Assembly (NCBI GenBank): GCA_030407085.1 | Contig: CM059582.1 | Span: 2,604,001 to 2,668,000, forward strand | Reading direction: 5' to 3' | From: Trichopria drosophilae | Lineage: Eukaryota > Arthropoda > Insecta > Hymenoptera > Diapriidae | Length of the DNA: 64,000 nt | Shown: piece after piece, positions 52,732 to 64,000 of the stretch | Layout of the letters: every line of letters begins with the position of its first letter | Numbering within the stretch: position 1 is the stretch's first letter | The notes under the pieces: generated by a model | Databases searched by the model: none | What the model saw: the letters and a program-made list of their open reading frames with translations, nothing else | Told to the model about the DNA's origin: nothing | Translations under genes and position numbers: made by a program

Positions 52732-53730
52732 TAGGGGAGAACGGGGTAATTTCGACCTACCTAAGCAAAATTGATTTTTGAGGTAGAGAATGTGATTTAA
52801 TGAATTTGTACGTTATGCTTTTTTAAAGTGTATTCCATGGGTAAACATTTATCGATATTATTAATACCTTGTTATAGGTCTATTGTAGGAATACACCTCC
52901 ATTAGTAAAAAATTGCTATTCTTCAGATTCTGTCAAAGTATGGGTAATTCCGACCCCAAAAGGTGTAATTCCGACCGCGTTTATTTTCAGCACAATTTCG
53001 TAGTGATTTATAGGTTTAATTTACATTTATTAATAATAAGTAAAAAAGATAATATTTTGCTATCACAATAACTTGTTTATGTACAACACTACGTACATAG
53101 ATCACATACCTACTCTACATTGTTGGTCAAAAATGAAAACGCAAATAGTCACTTTTAATATCGCATGAGAAAACAAGCGAAGCAAATTCTAATGTTGTGG
53201 TCGAAATGTAGAAAGAAAAAAAAATCAACACATTTGTGATACATTATATACAATGTATACATAAAATTGAATAATATGGTTGTGATAAAAAGCAAACGAA
53301 AATAAACTCGAAAAAGGACGGTCGCAATTACCCCGTACATTAGGGGTCGGAATTACCCTGCACGTTCGTTATTTTAAAAAGTACACGCACTTAAAAACAC
53401 ACTCTCATCTCACTAAAAACCAAATTGATTTCATTAAATATAAGGTTAAGGCTTTCTAAATTACTTACGTTTGATTCGTTTGCACAATAATTTCAAACTA
53501 TATTTACTTATTTATAATACTACAATTTCTAAATTAGCGCAGTAAGAAACAAGAACATCACTGCCACATGGTTCAATGCAAAGTAAATAAACAACTACCG
53601 CAATCAAAATAGTTGTACTCATCAGTGTTTTCACAAAATTTCAATAACATTACGGGATGTCATATTGTAAGCGAGATATTACGGGGGGTCGGAATTATCC
53701 GACCTGTCGCAATTACCCCGTTCTCCCCTA
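52732..53730. mobile_element. 995-bp TA-flanked transposon with GGGGTAATT ends
   Basis: The element spans 52,734-53,728 between TA dinucleotides. Left end: GGGGAGAACGGGGTAATTTC. Inverted right end: GGGGAGAACGGGGTAATTGC. The motif GGTAATTNCGACC is repeated inward on the left (52,942 and 52,962) and in reverse complement on the right (about 53,320, 53,341 and 53,684). No transposase frame is present; the longest internal frame is 61 codons. The TA duplication suggests a Tc1/mariner-like or related non-autonomous element. Confidence 0.85.
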
Positions 53731-53940
53731 CATATATTATGCAGCTTTTGATCACTCGTAGAACAAATGTATGTATTATTAGGGTAGGTTAGGAGAAGTG
53801 AATTTTCATATGGCTGGTAGATTACTGGTGATACTTTACACAACTTTATGCTAAAAGTATGAGGAGAAAAAGTGCAAAATGCGAGCAATAACACCGTATA
53901 ATAAATCTGTTTATAATCACATGGGAAAGTTGAAAAATCG

Positions 53941-54124
53941 TACACGGAAAAAACAAGTTTAGATATATACCAACCAAAGAAGTGTGGTGAATTAAAATAT
54001 TGATAGGTCGACCATAGAATGGTTGTTGTGACTATAGTATGGAAAGGACATAATTATCAATATAGTATGGTCAAAACAACCATATCTTAGGTTGTGACAT
54101 GTTAGGTTGTGTTTTTTCCGTGTA
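53941..54124. mobile_element. CACGG/CCGTG MITE with TA duplication (copy B)
   Basis: A 180-bp element (53,943-54,122) between TA dinucleotides, with ends CACGGAAAAAACAAG and inverted CACGGAAAAAACACAACC. The interior has further inverted parts (CTATAGTATGG and AATATAGTATGG with CCATA-type complements). Same terminal family as 46,279-46,479. Confidence 0.75.
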
Positions 54125-57100
54125 TGAAATTGTTATTGTCTTACCGACCTGCCTATTACTACTTACGGCCAATGTCCAACATTCTTTCTTTTTTTCGATT
54201 GCGTCTCGGATAGTGACGAAGTCCTAGTGGATTTATTATACATAGTGATCAATTAATAATAAAAAAATTACATTTACTTTAAAGTTCAGTATTGTTGCAT
54301 TAAACTGTTCGTTATACTACCGAAATAGAATTAAAATTAACATCTGGGTGCCAAATGAACACAAAAATTATCCTCGAGACTTTGGTTTTTATTCAGTTTA
54401 ATTGAAATCGGTACAGTTCTATTTATAATCATCGAAATAGATTTAAGAACTAAAATTTCATTAAGAAGTTAGCGAGGCGTGAGATGGCCATGAAAATATT
54501 GTCGACACCTTTTTTATTTCAATAATAAAGTTGTTATTTCAATAATATATTTGTATGCTTTTATACAGAGACATAGAAATAGTTAAAATAAAAAATAGAA
54601 TTAAAATTAATATTAAGTCCTTAAAGAGCCATAAACTTATAATAATTCATTTTTAATAATCAATCATCCAGTTCCATATCGCATATTTTACTTAAAAGTA
54701 CCCAGGATTTTAAATTAATTTTCAAATTAAAATTAATTAAAAAGTTAATAAGAATAAATCAAATCTTAACAGTTTTTTGTGGATGGCTAAACATTATATA
54801 ATAGTTAGAAAATATTCCAAGTGAAGGAAATATTAATCATTCGTGGTGGTAATCATTGCTTTGTCGAGAAAGAATTAAAAAAAATGATGCGTCAAAAGAA
54901 TAACATTGACACAAACAAAATCCATAAAACAATTTATTGTGAACTAATTGACTTCATTTTGATTACATAAATGTGTGAAAATACAATGTATGCACTATCT
55001 TTTTCTTCACGAATGACTTGCATGAACTGTCCTATACTTATCTAGTTGTTATGTTTTACGCAACCCTTTTATTAAATTTTTTGTTCACGTTTCATTATTG
55101 ATTATTAATGAAAATTGATTCAATTTTTTTGTAGACGTAGGTGTTTTTAATATATTCATTATGCTTGTCAATCCACATTGCGTCGGTATATTTAATGAAT
55201 GTTTTTTTTTAAATTCTTCTTTATTTTACAAAATATTTTCATAAACTCCAAATATATGATTTGTTCGTTTAAATGACATTATTAGGGAATAGGTTTTATT
55301 TCATGGGTTTTTTGACATAGTGGCTTTCTGTCGTGGAATTTTTGAGCAATGATCATTATATATTTACTAATAATAAACCAGTAATCAAGTATTTATACAA
55401 TTTGTAAAGTTTTAAAAGTATTTCAGAAAATCACGTTCAATAAATGAATAGAAATACCACAAATATTGTTCATCTAGCATAAAAACAGAAGCCAATATAT
55501 TACTATCTAATTAATATTCAAGTGTGAACCGAAACATGTAACATATAGGTTTATTTTCAAATCCGACAAGAAAACATGAAAACAATTTTTTTCACTGACA
55601 TGAATGTAGAAGACTTTTTAGCATGTCATCATGCCCCTGTCGCTTTATCACTGTAGGACTTCCAAGATCGATGATGTAATGTAATAAATCGACTGTCTAG
55701 TTAATTCGACTTATGGATTCTTTTACATGAAATGACCACCCGTCAGAATTTATTACGATTTTTGCTTTTATGATAATCTCAGTCTAATAGTTCATTAACT
55801 ATACTATATAATTTAGTAGCAGTTACCAGATATCTGCCTGGAGAGAATCTCGCATTTAAAAAAAAACGTACAATTTATTATTTGTAATTTAAAACACAGT
55901 ACATAAATGATTTTATTAAGTGCAAAAACCTATATCAAACCTGAAAAATTCAAATTTAATTGTACTGAATGTAAAATTTACTTTTGTCAAGTAAATTTAC
56001 AATGAAACAGGGGAACCGTTTTTTGCAGGCGTATTTTTTGAAAGGGTTAAATTTTTTTTATATAGCCTCTTGAAATAAGGAAAATATGATGGAAAAACTG
56101 AAAATTCATTTTTAAAGTCGTGACATGTTTACACAAAAATAATTTTAGTTTTATATCTTCAAATAACGATTACGTAGGTCAAAATAACAGTTTCCTTGTG
56201 GGCGATAGACGAATTCCAATCAAGATCTCCATTAAAGCCAAAAAGATTAATTCTAGTTTTTTATACTAATAATCTATTGCAGTATTTAATACAGTAATAA
56301 AAAAAATCAAGGCCAATCTTAACATTATATTTTATTACAATATATTAGAATCTACTATATAACTAACATTTTTATGTAATTTGATTTTAACGAGTTTCCC
56401 TGCTTTTTTATTATATTGAAGGAGAAGAAGCAAGGTTGACTAGTTTTCTTCGTGTGGTAATGTCTGATGATTAGATAATATCACTAAATTAAAAATTTTG
56501 ATCAGACTATTCTGACCGTAAAATGTGACATCAGAAATTACTTAGTGAAAACAGTCTTAAACATACAAATAGTCAAAAAAAAGTTTTAATCAGAAGTAAA
56601 TGTTAATTTGAAAAAATAAAAGGGAATAATCACCCTTTAACTTATTAATATCTGTTCTGGTCAATTTTTCTTGGTTTATTTAACATTAGTAGTGTATTTA
56701 CTATCAACATATACTTCGACTATTTACAAACTTTCCATCTTCAACTTCTTAAGTCTGACGCGTACTTCAAAGATAAAATTACTTAAAAATTCGAAAAATT
56801 GCACTTAGTTAATTTGTGTTCTTTTTAAGTGCTCATTCTAGTATTGTTTATTTGTAAGTGCTAAAAATTGTCGATACGCGCTTCTAGTCGATGAATGAAA
56901 TACAATTAAGATTAAATATGAGATTTTAAGACATTTCTTATAAGGTTAACTGAGTTTTGTTGTTAAAATTGCATTATACAGTTAATTTCTGATATTATAT
57001 GTATTATTAAATAGATTACATAGAATTTACCCACATAGAAATGTATTCATTTTTCAGTACTACCCAAATCTATTACACTAATCGATTAATTTTTCTATGG

Positions 57101-57713
57101 AGGGTATCCCTTCGTGCCACGTGATTGCCCTTTTGATGATGTTTCAATAAAATTACATTTCGTTCCATTTTTTAAATTACAAGTATTGTTATTCCATACG
57201 TAAGTTTATGTATTTAGGTTTCATTTTGGATTGATATACAACGATGGATTTGTGATGATTGCACCTACTTTACATTAACGTAAAATGTAACAAGATTAAG
57301 CTGGAAGCATTACATCTTATTTCTAACAATATTTTGAAAAATTATACATTTTTCTATGATACATTCCATCGAAAGAAAATGTTTAATCCAACTGTACTTT
57401 ACAGAATGGCAATTAGCTAAAAAGTTTATATTATATAGTGTCTTTTTGACAACTAGATATTGATTTATTCGTGTCAATAATTAATTCTGAATGTAAAATG
57501 CATTGAAATTGATCAAAGAATGTTTGCTTTTTTGTTTATGGATAAAGTGAAGATCTGATGTTTAGTATCAATGATAAAACATAAATATGTACAACTTAAT
57601 TGCGGATTTAACAACACTTTTTAATTTTAAAATAAACCTTATTTTTGTCGTAAATCTATAGTATAGACTGAGAAAAATATACAGTCTATTTATCTAAATG
57701 GCGAGTTACTTGG
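54125..57713 (+). other. Intronic AT-rich DNA
   Basis: No supported feature. Confidence 0.5.
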
Positions 57714-57877
57714 TATACTGAAAAAAAATTTCCTAATTTCAAGTACATATTTACTTATGATAGAAAAATAGTTTGTTAATTCAACTAAATATTAATTTGA
57801 TTTTATCCAACAAGTAAATATTTATTTAACTTAAGAAAATATTTACTTGAAATTAGTAAATTTTTTTTATCATTGTA
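57714..57877. mobile_element. AT-rich MITE with TA flanks
   Basis: TACTGAAAAAAAATTTCCTA at about 57,716 and, inverted from the right, ACAATGATAAAAAAAATTTA are followed by the shared inner block CTAATTTCAAGTA. This gives terminal inverted repeats of about 40 nt in a 160-bp element. TA at 57,714-57,715 and at 57,876-57,877 may be the target duplication. Confidence 0.6.
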
Positions 57878-58073
57878 GGAACGAAATTTACAATAGTTTC
57901 TTTAACTGCATTTTTTTACACTGACTGAAATAAATTTAGTAATCCGAACCATACGGCGCTATAAAATTACAAAGTAATTACTTCACATTGGTAACTTATC
58001 GTTCAATTTAATAAATTTGTTCCTCAGTCTGCATGCAAATTCATCGCGAAGAAGACTTTCAATAATCACATTT

Positions 58074-58200
58074 CCCAGACAGCACAAAATGTTTTGTTAC
58101 ATACCAAATACGTTACTGATATATAACTGTTATGAAGCCGGACATTTTTACATTCCTGTGACATAACCGTTACATATTTGCAACGTCTGTGCTGTATGGG
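58074..58200. mobile_element. 127-bp MITE with CCCA..TGGG ends
   Basis: Left end CCCAGACAGCACAAAATGTT and inverted right end CCCATACAGCACAGACGTTG match over most of 20 positions, and the match continues more weakly inward (TTACATACC and TATGTAACG). Non-coding. The target duplication is unclear. Confidence 0.6.
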
Positions 58201-61200
58201 TTCGAACTTTAAAAAAATGCGATGCAATACAACGAACCTTGTAAAATATGAATATGGCGTTTTCAATATTAAATGAAAAACCCGTTATGTTATTTCACAA
58301 CTGTCTTGTTTGTTTATACTAATAAAATATTATTCAGAATTCTAATTTATTACATAAAAAATGAAACTATTCCATCGTGTAATCGTCGTTTTCGGAATTT
58401 CACAGCTTAGTAGAATTAATGATTGTTATTCACGAGCTTATTGGACCGTACATTACGCAATCGTACAAAAAGACCAGATTTACAGCCGGCCTTTGGCATC
58501 CTCGATGAGGACGTTGGAAAATAGCCTTGATTAACGACCTCCACGCGATCTATGAATTTGTTATTCCCAACACTTTGAAACTTGGAGCACGAAACCTGCA
58601 GGACAATGAATGTTGATCATACGAATTCTATTATCGAAAAAAAAAACAACATTAAAATAATTATTGTAATAACGACTTTTCGCCTTACGTATTAATCGCA
58701 TTCATAATTTACTTGCGCAGTGCTTTCCTGTTGCTATTCGTAATGAGTATTCGAATAATTAATTATGTATTCACGAGGCTTTGCTGTATGAATGGCAAAA
58801 GGAAGAATGATATCAAATGCTAATTATTTCACTCGAATTAAGTGGAGTATGCAGGATACGCGTCTTATTATTGACTTACTTCACTTCGTTAATGGTATTA
58901 TTACGCATTTATTTAGGTGCCTAGTGCGTGATTATCGTAAGATGTGATGAAATATACTTCCTTAATAGATATTCATATTTAAATAAGTATTAAAAAAAGT
59001 GTAAGAACTTTCTATAGATAACGCTTTTGTAGTCGTTTTATGCATGACGTTTCGTTTGCTTCAGTGAAAACGAACCACTCAATGTAACTATTTTTTTAAA
59101 TTCAGCAAGAATTATTTATAGAAAATATTTGATCAATAACATAAGTTACAAACATAGTATTTTTATGATATTTTTTATTTTAATCGTGGAAAACATTTTC
59201 TCAATTTGAAATAGTGAAATTTCAGGATTTGTTTTTAATTTTTAGTTTTCGCCATGCAATGACTGCGAAAGAAAAATACACAGCAATCATTGTTTCTTAA
59301 GTTTTTAGGGATGTTCTTTCGAATGTCAGTGGTTAAAATTGTCGAAAATAATCTTTAACCATACAAAAATTAACCAAAAATGTTTTTAATGACATTTGGT
59401 TGTGTTAACATTTGTTTGCAGATCTAAAATCTTTTTAGATCGTAACCTCGACGTCTAACTTAAAAAATAAATACTGTTAATAAATTCAGAAAATGTTTTG
59501 TTGAAACAAAATGGCGGGGGTAATAACAATTTTTTTTGAACTTTGCAAATTCTAACAAAGAATATGCCCTCAAATTTTGTCAGAAAGTTTTGATAACTTT
59601 CCTCCATCTCTGAAGTCGATCTCGAGATCTCGCAAATTTTAAGAATTAAAAATATATGTATGAACAAGGCGATTTCGCCCGTTGATAAGAAAATTTGAAA
59701 ACATCGTAAAAAGTATTCTTTAACTAATTCTAATGAATTTTTATAAATTACTATCTGGAAATTGCGAGAAAGTGAAAAGAAAAGGGGGGCACTCAAGGGG
59801 GTTACTATGTTCTAAAGTATTACGCATTACTAGACGTTTTAAAAAATGTTTTAATTAATTGCACACGTAAACAACTCAAATGTTCGGACACCAAAAAACC
59901 ATTTAAAAGAATTGTATTAATTACATACTATACAACTTTTATAATTGTCAACAAAAGGAATTCACAAATGAAATGCGTTGAATGACATTTCACTAACTAG
60001 ATCTCGTGCACTCGTACACTAAATTAGGTCTGGAGTAGATAGATCATAGACAAACGTCCGTTAGATAGATGTTGCTCAAGGGATACGATGTTTGTTTGTT
60101 CCGAAACTTCAAAACGAGCTTTCAAGCAATACGTATGCTTATCATATACCAGATAATAGTCGCAATGCACTAGAAAACATACGAGATTCATATTGATAAA
60201 TAAAGCATGAAACAATCATAAAGCAGAATATCCAAGGTATAATTAATTCAATTTTCGCAATGTTGTTATATTTCTAATATGTATAGTAATGAGAAAGATA
60301 AAAGTTAATATTTAAACAAAAAATTTGTTTAATTTGAAAAACTTACCCTTTGAAATTTGAAATGTCTGATCAATTTATCTGTTTCTACTTACACGTTTGT
60401 ATGTATTTATTATGATAATTTCTCATACGTATAATTTTTATAAACTTCTCTTTTAAGAAAGACGTTAAAATTTTCTTAAATATTCAGTCCGGTACAATAA
60501 TTCGTTTCATGCACGTTGTAATGGATACACTTGTTTGTGTTTTCTGCAGTAAGCATTCCTTTTTATCTTACAATGATAAATATTTTTATTAAAAAAGACT
60601 GAAAAGAAGGATATTTATTAATTAAATGCTGTGTATTTAATATGTTTACAAACCGAATAAAATGTGAAAGAAATTATATGATATGAAAGGTGGTTTTAAA
60701 ATATTATTTCTACATTAATAAAAATTGTGAAAATTGATGAATAGCGTTGAATTTTCGAAAAAAACCCAGTAATTTGAAGTACCGAAAGGCTTCAAATGTT
60801 TTTTACTCACGACGACTACATAAATCCTATTGAATTTACATAAATAATTAACTAAATTCGATCAGCTCGTTTGCTTTACTTTCTAGACTCCATATAACAA
60901 CCGATTAAAATCATTAATCGTTTGGAAACTTTGATGTAACTTTGTTTTACGTTAGTGCATTTTCTATTTTAGTTCCCAATATAAATTCCAAATTTATTCT
61001 TATTACCTGAACGTAATAAAAACATATTTCCAATAACGTAATATTATTAAATTTACGTAATTTTTAATTGGCAAAACCGTACCTTCCGTATCTAGTATAT
61101 CTAGTTCGAATTTTTTATGCGTGTGTCCACTTTTCACTTTTAATCTCAAAAATTCCTTATGATGAAATTTACCGATTTAATTACCGAAATTATCAGACCT

Positions 61201-61840
61201 GAAATTCGCATTTTTAAAATCGATACTTAAAAATGTACGAGCCAGGTATCTAGAATCACAACAGGCTGGGTGACTTAATCTAAATTAACATTTATTTGAA
61301 ATTGCTTCATATTCGACGCCGAATTCCTATCGAATTGCATTTATTGAAAGCAATTTGCAAACTCGATCTGTGTGTTTAATGAAACGCGTTTGGCAGATCG
61401 TTAATAATCGATGTAGAAAGTTCAAATTCCACATCCATTACATGAATTTAAAAAATCAGACTTTCTGTTTTCGTATTCAATGATTTTTATAGCGAGGAAA
61501 AATTGTAATTGATCACCGTAAAGTCTATAGTAAATGGATAATGTAGTGCTTAGTTAATCTATTTTTAATGAAAGATGGAAATTGCGTAAATATTCAACTG
61601 ACAGTTTGTTTCCTCATTATGGAATTTGGAAAATGTGCCCGCACTTTTCGAATTTTACAATTCGTGACTTTTAAACGAGAGCTATGAAATGTCCAAATTC
61701 ATTAATATAAACTTTTTGCAGCCTATCAAAAGATTTAACTTTAAATTGTAATTCCAAAATGGCTTTTAATATTGCAAAGTTTTTGTACGCACTTTAATAA
61801 CACGTTCGAAATTTTTAAAAGCAGTAGTTATATCCCTTCA
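58201..61840 (+). other. Intronic AT-rich DNA
   Basis: No supported feature. The 113-codon minus frame at 59,455-59,796 has hydrophobic runs but no domain I recognise and is probably chance. Confidence 0.45.
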
Positions 61841-61845
61841 ATTCT

Positions 61846-61854
61846 AGATGGCGC
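61846..61854 (+). promoter_or_regulatory. CTCF-like core AGATGGCGC
   Basis: AGATGGCGC followed by TG is the core of the CTCF consensus known from flies and vertebrates. It is an isolated match in AT-rich intron, so function is only a possibility. Confidence 0.3.
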
Positions 61855-61859
61855 TGTTA

Positions 61860-63068
61860 CTTATTATATTCGTAACTGGTAAAGGCTGATTTAACTTTCT
61901 TCATTGATTAGCGTACCTTTTGTTTATAAATAATTTTCAATCCTTCTGAATTATGAAATTTTGAACTTATTGTCATCATTAATTTATGCTTATTATGTTG
62001 TTAATTCTTTGTTATTTGTATTTCTTTAATATATTAACATCAATACTTACTTTCAGTAGAAATATCTGTCCAGATCATAAATAAAAATCTCGACTTTGTT
62101 CCATTTTCCACATACGTGACATAATTCGTACATTAAGCACGAAACTGTCATATCCATGTTATTATTTTAATTTCCTTTGTTAAGTTGCGCGATCCAAGAA
62201 ACTCTCTGGCCTCTTTTGGTCAAGTTTCATTAAAAAAAATATTATACAGATTCCGATGTTCGGTTATAGTAGGAGATATTTTTTATTCTTATTCTATGAA
62301 TAATAAAATGCGTAGGGAGTGTTATTCTTGCACATAATTTATAGTAAATATCAAAGACGAACTACTTTACACATAATGTTGTGAATTCGAATTCATTATT
62401 ATACTAGCAATATTTTGTAATGCACTATTATTGCGCCTCATAAATATGTAAATTTGATTACACTTAATAATATTTTCCGATTTAAAAATCAGAATGAAAT
62501 GTAATAGTCATCACAATGCAAGAGCTGTTAAATAATGTTTATTCCTATGTGCAATGCAATTGTAAAGTAGCGTTACTCATTTTTTAAAAGTGTATAATTT
62601 TTTTGCATAGGTATTTCGTTATATTTTTATTTAGATAGAAATTTTGATAGAAATTAATAAAAATGAATTCAAAATTCATCAGAAATACGACTGCAAGTTC
62701 TACAGCCCAGAAAAATAGCTTAAATCTTTCTTAATTTGTTTCTACAGATGTAACAAACTTATTTATGATATTAACTATGGAAAATGAAATGTTTGTAAAC
62801 CGTCAAAATATATAATAAGATACCCAAAATAGTTTTATTGATTTAAAATATTTACACATTGAAATAAATGATGTGATGAAAGTAACTAGTAACATTAAAA
62901 AATAATACTAATCATTAATTAATCCATTTAACATTAATAATCCAAATATATTTAACATTAATGATCACATTTAAAACTGAATCTATCCATATCTGTAATA
63001 ATATTATTTCTCTGCAAGCCCATTGCAATTACATTTTACTTTTATATTAAACTTTACTGAGCTAATTA
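61860..63068 (+). other. Intronic AT-rich DNA
   Basis: No supported feature before the second recursive site. Confidence 0.5.
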
Positions 63069-63104
63069 TACTAATATTGTGTATTTTTATTGTTTCAGGT
63101 AAGT
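63069..63104 (+). promoter_or_regulatory. Recursive splice site (ratchet point) 2
   Basis: TTTTTATTGTTTCAG|GTAAGT places a 3' splice site (AG at 63,097-63,098) directly before a consensus 5' splice site (GT at 63,099-63,100). A near-perfect branch-point sequence TACTAAT is at 63,069-63,075, about 24 nt upstream, followed by a T-rich tract. The site is about 23.1 kb downstream of ratchet point 1, a step length similar to the first. With TGTTTCAG, GTAAGT and TCAATTCA it shares 23 of 24 positions with the first site. Confidence 0.8.
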
Positions 63105-63147
63105 GTCAATTCAATATCACCTAAAGATGAATGATAAGGTCAGATTC
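63099..63147 (+). other. RS-exon 2: 49-nt cryptic exon with in-frame stop
   Basis: The segment runs from ratchet point 2 to a second consensus donor, GATTC|GTAAGT, at 63,148. Read in phase 0 it gives VSVNSISPKDE and then TGA, and 49 nt would also shift the frame. Inclusion would therefore truncate the protein, so it is expected to be skipped by resplicing or to act as a poison exon. Confidence 0.6.
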
Positions 63148-63153
63148 GTAAGT

Positions 63154-64000
63154 ATAGAATAGTGCAATTTAAATTAACACCCATTGATAGAAAAATATGA
63201 TGTACTAAGATGTCTAGGCAAAAGTAATATTTTAAATCCTGAATAAATAGACACGATATTAATTTTGATTGTAGACGATCTTTATAAAATTGCCGACAAG
63301 TTTATTTATTTTCAATGATATTTTTTTTTGTGATTAATTCCCTACGCTAAATAAAAAGTATAATTTTTTTTCCTTTCATAATTACTGAAATCTGTCATGA
63401 TATTTGATATAAGCAAGCTCTGTTTATTCAACATCATCATCCCTTAAGATCCTTCAGTATTATCATGTATTATCAGACATCATGGAAAAAATTGGTTAAA
63501 ATATTTATAATTAATTTTTAAAATATTATCGTAAAACAAATATATATGAATGAATCATGTCTGTGACTGCTACGTGGCCCTCAAATCCACATGTGATGTT
63601 GCCTATTTTTAGTCCGAAATTTTGACGCAACTTTCACCGCTGCAATTATTGTTGTTCCAAAGTTCGTTAAAGAAAATGGATCAGCAATTATAAAGAAAAA
63701 AAGTTTTATGTTGATTTTTTCATAAAAATACAGATTTTTTTGACGTTTCTTCACAAGGACATTGAAAAGGGCAATACTGACCTTTGCAATAGGTATTAAT
63801 AGCGTTTTTCTGCTCATCCTTTTCTTAACTCATCGAATTATTTCAAAAAACAAAATGGAGGCTTCAATATGTCGTCGGCAAGTTGTACTTTTACGATTAA
63901 AATACTCGATATCAATAGTTGCGAATCAGTATTTTTCGGTATAATATTTAACGACTTCTAATGTAGAATCTGTAATAATATCTCAGATATCATCTAACCT
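63154..64000 (+). other. Intronic AT-rich DNA to the window end
   Basis: No supported feature. Short overlapping frames (63,581-63,817 minus and 63,762-63,944 plus) are not recognisable. Confidence 0.45.

Larger units (their letters stand above)
14371..64000 (+). other. Giant first intron (continues beyond the window)
   Basis: The donor at 14,371 (GTAAAT) is followed by at least 49.6 kb without a convincing ordinary exon. The two adjoining 3'/5' splice sites at 40,000|40,001 and 63,098|63,099, both on the plus strand, indicate removal in steps. This is the pattern known from Drosophila introns longer than about 20 kb. The step lengths would be about 25.6 kb, 23.1 kb and an unknown remainder. 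All mobile elements listed between these coordinates are intronic. Confidence 0.65.

Noticed and set aside
59455..59796. 113-codon minus-strand frame with hydrophobic stretches
   Set aside because: No known domain, no supporting context; chance frame in AT-rich DNA.
1..64000. CRISPR arrays, bacterial operons, tRNA genes
   Set aside because: None seen. Regular short repeats in the window are transposon subterminal motifs, and no tRNA A/B-box pair with a cloverleaf was found by eye.

Overview
The window reads as nuclear DNA of an insect or similar arthropod. It is strongly AT-rich, has no long open reading frames and no operon-like gene packing, and carries a eukaryotic 5S rRNA copy whose stem has the insect AUGUUG/CAACAU pairing. 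It also holds many short non-autonomous DNA transposons with TTAA, TA or 8-bp target duplications, degenerate TAACCT/TTAGGTTAG-like stretches, and the first coding exon of a gene with a very long intron. Nearly all short ATG-to-stop frames here are chance frames in AT-rich DNA. I could not place the species.

Layout. 1-13,400 is intergenic and repeat-rich: a piggyBac-like MITE (1673-1793), a 5S rRNA copy (3026-3144), a second TTAA-flanked element (about 7645-7909), a near-perfect 1.17-kb palindrome (8218-9389), a block of nested inverted repeats (11,025-11,451), a probable LINE 3' end, a GC-rich inverted-repeat island (11,751-11,987) and a second copy of the piggyBac-like MITE in opposite orientation (12,746-12,873). 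13,400-14,370 is a GC-rich promoter and leader region. It ends in a 63-nt coding stretch (start at 14,308, 21 codons, phase 0) followed by a 5' splice site at 14,371. A chain of small overlapping uORFs precedes that start.

14,371-64,000 appears to be one plus-strand intron running past the end of the window (at least 49.6 kb). The most interesting signal lies in it: two sites where a strong 3' splice site directly abuts a consensus 5' splice site, at 40,000|40,001 and 63,098|63,099. These are recursive-splicing (ratchet-point) sites. Each has a branch-point-like sequence about 24 nt upstream and a second GTAAGT donor about 50 nt downstream, as described for the short cryptic RS-exons of Drosophila. 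They split the intron into steps of about 25.6 and 23.1 kb. The two sites share a 23-of-24-nt signature. The first RS-exon is 51 nt and open in the host frame; the second is 49 nt and stops in frame.

The intron also holds transposon insertions, among them two elements with 8-bp duplications and arrays of a roughly 15-nt motif (15,303-15,947; 51,973-52,177), a 995-bp TA-flanked element (52,734-53,728) and several TA-flanked CACGG/CCGTG MITEs. It has scattered GC-elevated islands that could be enhancers or internal promoters. I found no tRNA, CRISPR array, complete protein-coding gene or intact transposase.
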